Part shown: positions 56,431 through 64,000 of the stretch, piece after piece
Position numbering within the stretch: the stretch's first letter is position 1
How the letters are laid out: the number at the start of each line of letters is the position of its first letter
From: Aedes albopictus
Taxonomy: Eukaryota; Arthropoda; Insecta; Diptera; Culicidae
Assembly (NCBI RefSeq): GCF_035046485.1
Contig: NC_085137.1
Span: forward strand, 250,331,233 to 250,395,232
DNA length: 64,000 nt
Reading direction: 5' to 3'
Made by a program: the position numbers and the translations under genes
Notes under the pieces: generated by a model
The model's database searches: none
Told to the model about the DNA's origin: nothing
Seen by the model: only the letters and a program-made list of their open reading frames with translations

Positions 56431-58679
56431 GATACCAGAGAAATCCCAAAGAGAGAACAAGAAAAATAATAAGGAGGAGGAGAAAGAGAAAAAGCAAAAG
56501 AAAAAGAAGGAAAACAATAAGAAAAGAGATAGAAAAACAGAACAAGAATAAGAGAAGAAGATATATAATAAACCGATGTTATATTTTCACTCCGTACAGA
56601 AACATGCTATGTTATTACATAAGATTTGTTTCCGTCTACTCGATTAGAAATCCCTTATGCATTTGGAAAACCCTTTCCCCCCTACGCATCTGGTCAACAT
56701 CACCATCGACACGAACGCCATCACCACCACAGCAAGCTTCTCAGGTGCATGTGCGATGATCTCGACACGACAGCCGAAACCGTTTCGAAAAGAATCCCAA
56801 TTAGCAGAACGATGCTTCAGCTCAGTCGACCGACACCACACCCACAAAACACCGCCCAGTCTGCATCGTCGTCGCATCGTACCTACCGTCAAGTGCGGAG
56901 CTCTTCCGATTCGCGAAATCAGTTCCTATGAATAAAAACCTGCCCCGGTCTGTGCGCGTTGGGTAGTTCCAATCTCGGCCGAAACTGGTCGAAAAAAGAT
57001 CCCCTGGATATTTTTTCTGCTCGTTTCCACCTTTCATGATAATAAATTTCCCAATAAGTGAAATGCGATCGTTTCGCCCTGTCGAACATCATAATCAATG
57101 CCGGACGCGGTCAGTCACGACTACGAGCCAGAGGACGATGAAGGGACGACGACGACTAACTACGAACGACACACGTTCGTTCGTTGCCAAGCGTCTCCAT
57201 CGTCGCCGGTGCGAAATTGAATCTTTCGTCGTCGTCGTCATCGTTGGAGGGACACATGATGTGCGTCCGAGTGAATTAGCTGTCGCTTCCCCTGCAGGCC
57301 ATCAGGAAGCGCTATTTGTTTTGCGCCTAAATGAAGGATCTCCGGTGATTGGGAAGTCACTCTCACTCGTCCCGGGTGGTGCGTCATCGTTATGAGATTC
57401 GAAATGCACTCTCGGACGAAGGGATTTCCTTCGAGCGGATGGTGAGACATGCACATGACTGCACCCGAGGCAGCATGCATGGTGGAAGTTAAACGATAGA
57501 TATGATACAGCGTAGGTGCATACATTGATTCATTTAGTTTGAAGGTTTTTTTTTAAGTGAAACGGAGGCTCAGCATTAATTACTTTTCAGACGATGTGTC
57601 TATGTAATGTCGTTGCAACGAATGTACTTTTGCGCATAAAGGCATCAAAGGCCGTGAATTTGGTAAAGTATTCTAGCAAGGTGACCATGGGAATGTTGTT
57701 TAGTACCCACCAAACATTATAGCTGTACATCAAATTAATTAACCGCTATTAAGCTTGACTTTGAATTTTTTAGCTTAATAAGCTGTTAATAAGTGGGGTG
57801 AGTCGATGAAAGACTAGTCCTAGCTTTCACTTTTTTTTTTGTAGAAGACGGTCCTTCACCCCACACCACCAGAATCTCCCTGTTCAGAAGTCTGTTGAGC
57901 AGATTATCCGCCCATGGTTTAGAACATCGCTTCTCAACCTTGGCTCTCGCGACCCTCTAGTCTGTTGTCACCCCGCTTTTCGTAGAACAATCGCATCGTG
58001 CCTGCAAGCAGTTGGGGGTTGCGAAACGAAGGTTGGGAAACCGTTGTTTAGAACATAAAATTAATATGCAGGTCACAGAAAGTGTGAGGTTTCCATAGAG
58101 TTTGACCTAGACAGCTGGTAGTTGTGAGGTAGTCTTAAGCAGGCTTGACAGAAACTCCCTCGCGAGAAAATGAGGATGCGATTTTGGCGATTTTCTGAGG
58201 AGTGAAAATAAAACTCAGAAATCACAACGGAAATTCTCAACAGCACCGAGCGCGAGCTTGCCGCGCAGCGAGGAGTTCGTCCAACACTCATAATTGCTTG
58301 TTGTGTTTCTCACGTCCCTTCACACTCAAAAAGCTCTCGCGAGTTCCACTCTCATAGAAAGAAAGACTCTCGAGGCGAAAATCGCACTCAAAAACCCGAA
58401 ATAATCATCGACTCTTTTTTCGTTCCCCTCTTCCTCGCTCAGTTTTTATTGCCTCTCTGTTTGGGGTTTGTTCGCTCCCTCGCGACGAAGCAAAAGCAAA
58501 ACACTGCTCTAGAGCATGTTGCAAAACTTTTGATTTCGAGGAGGATTATCAAGCCTGGTCTTAAGGGAGACGGTTGGAGCTGCTTCCAAAATCTGGAGAG
58601 TGACGGAGACGTGCTGAACAGTAAGTTCGATAGAACATCGTTCGGTTTCAGTCCAACTGAGATTACGAACGATGAATAA
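56431..58679. other. Unrecognised, GC-richer at 56.65-57.45 kb
   Basis: Frames up to 119 codons (57036-57395) are triplet-biased (Arg/Thr/Val runs from CGACGACG-type sequence) without motifs and overlap frames on the other strand. This could be single-copy host DNA. No splice or promoter evidence that I can defend. Confidence 0.4.
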
Positions 58680-58689
58680 ATTTCATCCG

Positions 58690-59260
58690 CAACCCGTACA
58701 CTTCATACCGATCCGTCAAGCGTCACACAAAACAGTCTAATCAGCTTCGCCGGAAAACCATGTTCGATCGTCATCTGCTATAACTCGTTTCCCTTCACTG
58801 AATCATATGCCACCTTGAAATTAATTAACAGATGATGGGTTTGAAAGTTGCACTCCCGAAATGTATCGTGAACCTGCCGCAGGGTGAACATCTGATTCGT
58901 CGTTGATCGGTCCTCATGAAAACCCGCCAGATTTTTCCGACGAAGAACTCCTCAATCCTCGATGTAATAGTTGATACAGATGCTCACTACCGTGCTTGAG
59001 AAGCTCGGCCGGGAGTTCATCCTTCCCAGCAGTCTTGTTATTCTTCACCTCTCTAATGGCTGTCTTGACCTCGTCTAGCGTTGTAGGTGCCATAGCCTGT
59101 CCACTGTCGGCGATTCGAATTCTGTAAATCGCTCTTCCATTTCCACCGTTCAACAGTTCTTCGGAGTGCTCTCTGCCTGGCAGCAACCATTGTTTCGTCA
59201 CCATTGACAGTTTCGTAAAACTTCCGCATGTTCCATACTCTCTTACGCCCGAGCAATCAC
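58690..59260 (-). pseudogene. RTE-like (JAM1-like) RT N-terminal part, minus strand
   Basis: Reading down from 59204: SEELLNGGNGRAIYRIRIAD, then LDEVKTAIREVKNNKTAGKD with ELPAELLKHGSEHLYQLLH (RT entry blocks). After a frame change near 58915 come TTNQMFTLRQVHDTFRECNF, QTHHLLINFKVAYDSV (motif A region; NFK replaces the usual DFK, so the catalytic Asp is lost) and IEHGFPAKLIRLFCVTLDGS. It ends near 58690, before motif B. Same family as 25697-27650 and 20600-21165. Confidence 0.75.
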
Positions 59261-59374
59261 ATTTTCGTCATGCTCTCTATTCTTTTTGCAGTGGATTCGT
59301 TTTTCGACTACTTTTGTTCCCCTATATTGCTCCCTGATCTGCCGGTCCCCGGACACCAGCATCCGAAGTCTGGC

Positions 59375-59512
59375 AACATTCTTTTTAAGGGGAGGGGGAG
59401 TCTGGGATTGTGTAACGAGCCATGTATTAGGTATGGGAAAATATGATACGAGGGGGAGGGGGAGTAAAAACCGGCCTAAAAATGCTACGTCATTTATGGA
59501 CACTCCCTAGGA
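59375..59512. mobile_element. Partial MITE ending GCTACGTCATTTATGGACAC
   Basis: The right end, GCTACGTCATTTATGGACAC then TCCCTA near 59490-59510, matches the arm of the GGGGCTGTCCATAAA group. AGGGGGAGGGGGAG tracts stand inside. A matching left end is not visible. Confidence 0.4.
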
Positions 59513-59677
59513 GTTCTAACATCAATGACGTTTGAAAAGTGTCGGTCATCTCTCAGCAAGAACATGGTTGATTTGGTTGCTAACTTCGCCGTTTGAGTCT
59601 CTCCAGATGCCAGTGCCAAGAGGCAGCAGGGACAGGAGTACAGGGTCTTGATGAACCCCCCCTTCTGCGAGTCAGGT

Positions 59678-59848
59678 CCCAAGTAACACACTTGTCACCG
59701 ATGAATCACGGCGGCGCAGGTTCATGTTGCGCAGAGTCACTGTGACTTACTTCTAGCAAGTAAGTATTTATTTGTTAGAAGTAAATCACAGTGACTTCTG
59801 CATAACATAAACCGCCGTCACTCTCCTGTGACAAGTGTGTTACTTGGG
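59678..59848. mobile_element. CCCAAGTAACAC foldback MITE, copy C
   Basis: A 171-bp foldback: CCCAAGTAACACACTTGTCA opposes GACAAGTGTGTTACTTGGG, with the CACGGCGGCGCAGGTT core and a shortened right arm. Flanks are GT on the left and AT on the right, so the two-base duplication is mutated or absent. It lies just upstream of the R1 derivative. Confidence 0.8.
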
Positions 59849-60404
59849 ATGAGACCCGAGGAAGGTGACCGAGCACCGAGGCATGCGGATTGCTCAAGCG
59901 GAGTAAGCCTAGACGTCGCAGGGGTCCAGCAATGGGCTCTGTTGGGCCTCTTCAGAAATTCCACACATTCGGAAGCAGCTCTATATGTACAAGCGATACG
60001 ACACCGCACAGTGTCACAGCCCAGCTAGTAGTGCCGGGCACATCAGGAACGACGCCAGTAAGTTCCTGATTACGGCATACTGGTCTTGCTTTACAATTGG
60101 TAACTGAGACGGCACACGCTTAGATAACTGTGCACAAGTGAGCTGGTAGCGGCAGCATCAATTCCTCTTAGTAAGATCGGGTGACACTGACTTGAAACGG
60201 CGGATGGGCTAATGTCGGTGCTGGTTTCCGTCCCATGACACCGAGGCGTGCCCTTAAAGTAAGTTCCTGATCTATGCCCATCATAGGCAACTAACTGGGT
60301 GGAATTAGGTTCATATGAACACTCCTGATTAACGTTGATCCGACTCTGAGATCAATCCCCATAAGGGCCTGGGTCAAGGCACTAGCTCAGAAGGTACTGG
60401 GCAA
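59849..60404 (+). other. Possible 5' region of the R1-clade derivative
   Basis: No long frame. GTAAGTTCCTGAT occurs at about 60058 and 60258, each followed by a GGCA(T)A...CAACTxxxTGG-like stretch, so part of the region is duplicated. Position suggests an untranslated leader, but I have no element consensus to compare. Confidence 0.35.
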
Positions 60405-60407
60405 AAA

Positions 60408-60787
60408 AAAATGCAGGTGAGAGCTCTAACGGCGGAGGTGACTCTCCAGTGTAAAAACCTGGACGAGATCGCCGAGGCATAGGAGCTCGCAGCCGCACTT
60501 AAACAGCAGTGTGAGGTAGATGCACCAAGTGCATCGATCCGCCTGCAAAATGGTGCAGCAAGTATGCGCCGCCAGAGGCGTGTTTCAAGTGCTTCGAGGA
60601 AAAACATAAGTCGTGGGCGTGTAAAGGTTCCAACAGGAGCAAACTCTGCATGAAGTGCGGAGTGGATGGCCACATCATCAGGGAGTGCAACTCGGCCCCA
60701 AAATGTCTGATTTGCACGGCGAGCAAGAGTCACCCGATGGGCGGGTCTATATGTCCAAGCACGCGAGAAGGTCGAACCAGTCGATGA
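60408..60787 (+). pseudogene. R1-clade gag C-terminal part with three zinc knuckles
   Basis: QVRALTAEVTLQCKNLDEI (60412-60470) is followed by a stop and a frame change. From 60581 the frame gives CFKCFEEKHKSWAC, CMKCGVDGHIIREC and CLICTASKSHPMGGSIC: two CX2CX4HX4C knuckles and a third, longer one, as in R1-type gags. The frame ends TGA at 60785-60787, overlapping the ATG of ORF2 at 60784 in the arrangement ATGA. This overlap is usual for linked ORF1/ORF2 translation in non-LTR elements and is intact here, unlike in the 40-kb copy. The knuckle region itself has no lesion. Confidence 0.75.
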
Positions 60788-61725
60788 CAATACAGGCCGA
60801 ACTTGCGCTGCAGAAAAAGAGGAGAGGCATACGGTACTGCACGATCGTCACGCTAGACGTTAGAAACGCCTTTAATAGTGTTAGTTGGGCCGCCATAGAG
60901 AGCGCCATATTTCGCTTAGGAGTCCCAGCTAGCCTAAGGCATATTCTGGGAAGCTACTTCCAGAACAGGATGCTGATTTACGACACCGAGGAAGGCCAAA
61001 AACAGTACAATGTCACTGCGGGGGTACCGCAAGGATCAATCTTGGGCCCGGTACTGTGGAACGCAGGTGGAGGTGGTGAACAACCGCAAGTCTACACAAC
61101 AGGGAGTGGTCACCACGGGCAGGTGCTCGATCGAGTCTTGTCGCTCACTGAAGCTTCTTGTGCATTATCTAGGATGATGTCAAGCAGTTCGGCAGTTGTC
61201 TCGAGTGTGCGAAAGCTGCTCGCGTCAGTAGCGGTGTCCAACGAAGAAAGAGGTACACGTGGTGCGCGACGAAACGCCGTAGCTTCGTCCATGGTGAAAT
61301 GGCAGAGAGTCTGGGACTCTTCGACCAAGGGTAGATGGACACACAGGCTCATACCGAGCGTGTCCCGGTGGACGTGTAGGCCCCATGGCAAAGTGAACTT
61401 TCCCCTGACACAATTCCTGTCGGACCATGGGTGCTTTAGGTGGTACTTGCACAGGATCGGGCATGCAAATTCGCCCTCATGTCCGGAATGCGCAAATAGG
61501 GCGGAGACGGCGGAACATGTGCACTTTGAATACCCGCGCTTCGCGGAGCAGAGGTCGAGCATGTGGGAGGTATGCGGTAGGGATACTACTCCCGATAACA
61601 TAGTAGAGAGGATGTGTACGGGGGTGGACGAGTGGAATACCGTGTCGGCCACGGTATCTACAATCGTGCTTCACCTCCAGAGGAAATGGCGGGCCGACCA
61701 ACAGTTAGTCGAGTTGACCCCCTAG
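60784..61725 (+). pseudogene. Internally deleted R1-clade ORF2 with a 314-codon open frame
   Basis: From ATG 60784 the frame is open to 61725. It begins MTIQ, as ORF2 should, then jumps directly to AELALQKKRRGIRYC and VTLDVRNAFNSVSW (RT motif A with catalytic Asp): the endonuclease and RT fingers are deleted in frame. GVPQGSILGPVLWN (motif B) is followed by a second deletion that removes motif C (FADD). Downstream DNA reads VEVVNNRKSTQQ in the next frame, so about 60 codons are out of register. The original register returns by SSMVKWQRVWDSSTKGRW, with the zinc block CPECANRAETAEHVHFEYP at 61477-61533 (C-X2-C-X7-H-X2-H), then ERMCTGVDEWNTV. It cannot be an active RT. The open frame could be chance or a remnant of selection; the ATG at 60655 lies in gag sequence. 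Confidence 0.8.
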
Positions 61726-62110
61726 AGAGCAGCTGTATGTATGTGGTGGCTGACGTTTCACAGTGAGAGTGCGCAAGTACGGCCCCCCTCTACGAAGTAA
61801 TCCCTAACGGGCGTACCGTGGAGGCAAGGTCAGATAGTGCAGAATGAGGTTTTTCTAAGGTGTTGCCAACCAACAGATTTCCTCATTCCATAAAAAAGAG
61901 GCACGTTCTGCTCCATCCAGGAGCTTTAGTTCAACGGGTAGTCTAAGTATTTACTAGCCAGGACCCGAACCTCCAGGGGAGAATGTACAACTTAAGGCGG
62001 TAGCTAGTGGAACGCTTACTATTAGACTGTACTCATGTACGATCCCCCGTTCTCGAAGTCGAAGCTCGAGGGTTAACGTCATGTTTGGACATTCTCCATA
62101 GGTCCTGCCA
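61726..62110 (+). other. Probable 3' untranslated region of the R1-clade derivative
   Basis: Directly after the ORF2 stop, without repeats or frames. The extent is a guess; no poly-A tail or target duplication was found. Confidence 0.35.
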
Positions 62111-64000
62111 AGACATTCCTAAAACGCATCCTTCACATCATTGGTTTTGTCGTTGGTCGACGCATAGACATTGATCTAATACTGCGTCTACCTACGTTCG
62201 CTTTTTCCGCAAAATCAATGCAGCTACCTTCAACCGTTCCAATTAATTACGAAACAATGCCGTTTCCATAATAAACCCTTACTTCAAATCTCAAACTGTT
62301 GATTTGTGGCTCATTTGGAGCCTCATTGTCCTCATCAAACACGCCAACCTCATGCAACAATCCAACCCAAAGTTGCCAATTTGTGCCATCGTCAGCAACA
62401 TCAACTCTAACCCGTTGTACACCGGACGATGGAACGGTTTGTTCTGTTATAGGCAGAAAGGAAAGTTTCACAAACGGACCCAAAACGAGTGGATTCAATT
62501 TTCTTTACGACCAATTTACGGTTTTATAACTTTGAGAATTTGCTGCCCATCGTCGTCGGTCGGCTGGCACAGCAGAATTGCCAGAACCCCCCAACGGCGT
62601 AGGAGACCTAAAGTCAAGCAAGCAACAGATTGATGTTGCACCGGTCTCGAAAACGACAAACATCATCCCCATTTGCAACCGGCGTTGCTGCTCGGGGATG
62701 CGTGTATGGATGTAACTGTGTGAACTTCGAATGAAATAGTTGTGTTTATTTGCATACTTATTTTGGTCGATCGGGGTGTCCCCAGAGTAAGAACTACGCC
62801 AAAAAGTGAACTAAAAATACACACACGTGTAACTGGAATCTCTCGGTCTTTCCCGCAGATGGAACTGGCTTACACTGTATGCCATCGGATCGGAAGAAGA
62901 CCGAGTTTGGAATTGAAATGTTGTGTTGGAAATTTTCATTACTTTTTCTCCATGTCATCAACTGGGGGATTGCTGGGGTTATTCCGGTCCACACATAGAT
63001 CCATCTAGTCTCCGGTCCGGTGGCCGACCGGGTGGCGTTGGCGTGGACAAATCGAGAAGGGACACTCAGTTGTGCATATGGTTTACTCTCTGTACCTGGT
63101 TGTCGTATTGTTTGTTGGGCAGGGTGGGGATAGGGGCGTAGGACGAAAGTGGATGGAAATGGTGAAACAGGATTATGGATGTGGGTCGTTCGGAATGGAC
63201 AAGTAGAAGTAGATGGAATACTTTAGCAGATGTTCGGCACTATGGGCTTTGGAAGAGACATACATTACCATTACGTTCTAGGAACAAACCATAGGTGTCA
63301 TACCAGGGAAACGAAAATTTGATTGAAGGTATAAAAACGACCCATTTAAGAATTTACGGAAATTGAATGGATCATTAGAGATAGAGAACCATTTGATCCA
63401 TTAAAACATTCAAGTTGAAAAAAAAACAAGCAGGAAAAAATATTAGATATGTGAGGCTGATAACCGTGAAGTTGGAAAGTATTGTAGGCAAATACGAAAT
63501 AGAATAAAAAAAAATCCAGAGATTACAATGCAATCGTCAATTAGGGGTACGTTATGTTTTGACGATGCAACATATTAGGCCCTTCGTACAACTAGTGATA
63601 TTCAGATTGAAGAGCCAACTACATTTCCGAAGTAATTTCCGAGCTGACCAAATTGCACTCTAGGACAACTGTTGATGTTGAGGAGGAGTGACCTGCTAAT
63701 ACACGGATATTTCAGGTCATTCGAAAATAACCGAAGTTTCCCTGTCTGCCAGTCGCCCTGAGCACCAACAGCTCAAATTTGGCTGACTTTTTTAATTGAT
63801 CCTGGAAATGGTGAAACTGTGCCCAGAAATTCTCCGTTATTAACAATGTTTGATTATGACGGCCTCATCAGAACGATTCGTACGATCATTAAATAGTGTA
63901 GAGCAGTTTTAAAAGAGATGAATACAGTGCTAACGATCATGCTGCAGTAAGGAACCCGGCAAAACATTGAACTTTCCAAATTGGAGTGTTAGCAGGAGAC
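62111..64000. other. Unrecognised, possibly unique host DNA
   Basis: Overlapping frames at 62247-62633 on both strands and at 62742-63141 have no motif. No inverted repeat, SINE promoter or microsatellite of note. Confidence 0.4.

Noticed and set aside
57036..57395. A 119-codon plus frame in the GC-rich region
   Set aside because: Composition reflects CGA/CGT triplet runs, the opposite strand is also open, and there are no motifs.
1..64000. Integrated viral sequences of the kind found in Aedes piRNA clusters
   Set aside because: None of the translated frames showed a viral polymerase, glycoprotein or nucleoprotein motif that I could recognise.

Overview
The window looks like mosquito DNA, most likely from the genus Aedes. 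The evidence is its dense mixture of old, mutually nested transposable elements: a Feilai-like tRNA-related SINE, two RTE-clade-like non-LTR families, R1-clade non-LTR copies, a BEL/Pao remnant, a short Helitron and many families of small inverted-repeat elements (MITEs). I found no host protein-coding gene that I can defend, no functional tRNA or rRNA gene, no recognisable viral insertion and no CRISPR array. Nearly all long reading frames are broken retrotransposon pieces or chance frames. Family names come from remembered motifs, not from a search.

Layout. 1-2.94 kb: end of a non-LTR ORF2 (RNase H and C-terminal zinc region) split by a 2.1-kb inverted-repeat element. 2.95-3.4 kb: endonuclease piece of an RTE-like family. 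3.5-5.3 kb: AT-rich element. 6.0-8.2 kb: second RTE-like copy interrupted by a TA-flanked DNA element that itself carries a SINE. 8.4-9.6 kb: zinc-knuckle gag with a MITE at its sixth codon. 10.4-15.8 kb: hAT-type and other MITEs. 15.8-19.3 kb: mostly unrecognised. 19.6-23.4 kb: SINE split by a DNA element, then RTE-like pieces including the best reverse transcriptase (RT) domain of the window. 23.4-27.65 kb: long inverted repeat with a Helitron, BEL/Pao integrase and an RTE-like copy on the minus strand. 27.65-30.4 kb: unrecognised. 30.4-36.5 kb: endonuclease relic, 0.6-kb tandem duplication, a 1.7-kb palindrome with two later insertions, and a 2-kb element. 37.3-42.1 kb: minus-strand RTE-like RT, then an R1-clade copy. 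43.8-49.4 kb: MITEs and a 3.6-kb element carrying a 152-bp tandem array. 51.3-56.4 kb: degenerate repeat tracts with a DNA element and a SINE/MITE nest. 58.7-61.7 kb: minus-strand RTE-like relic and an internally deleted R1 derivative. 61.7-64 kb: nothing recognised.

There is no operon or pathway here. The informative part is the insertion stratigraphy: in several places a paralogue or the opposite arm of a palindrome shows the empty site, so insertion boundaries and target duplications can be read to the base. I saw no convincing new biological system; the strongest leads are the large palindrome, the tandem array inside an inverted-repeat element, and the R1 derivative that keeps a 314-codon frame across two deletions.
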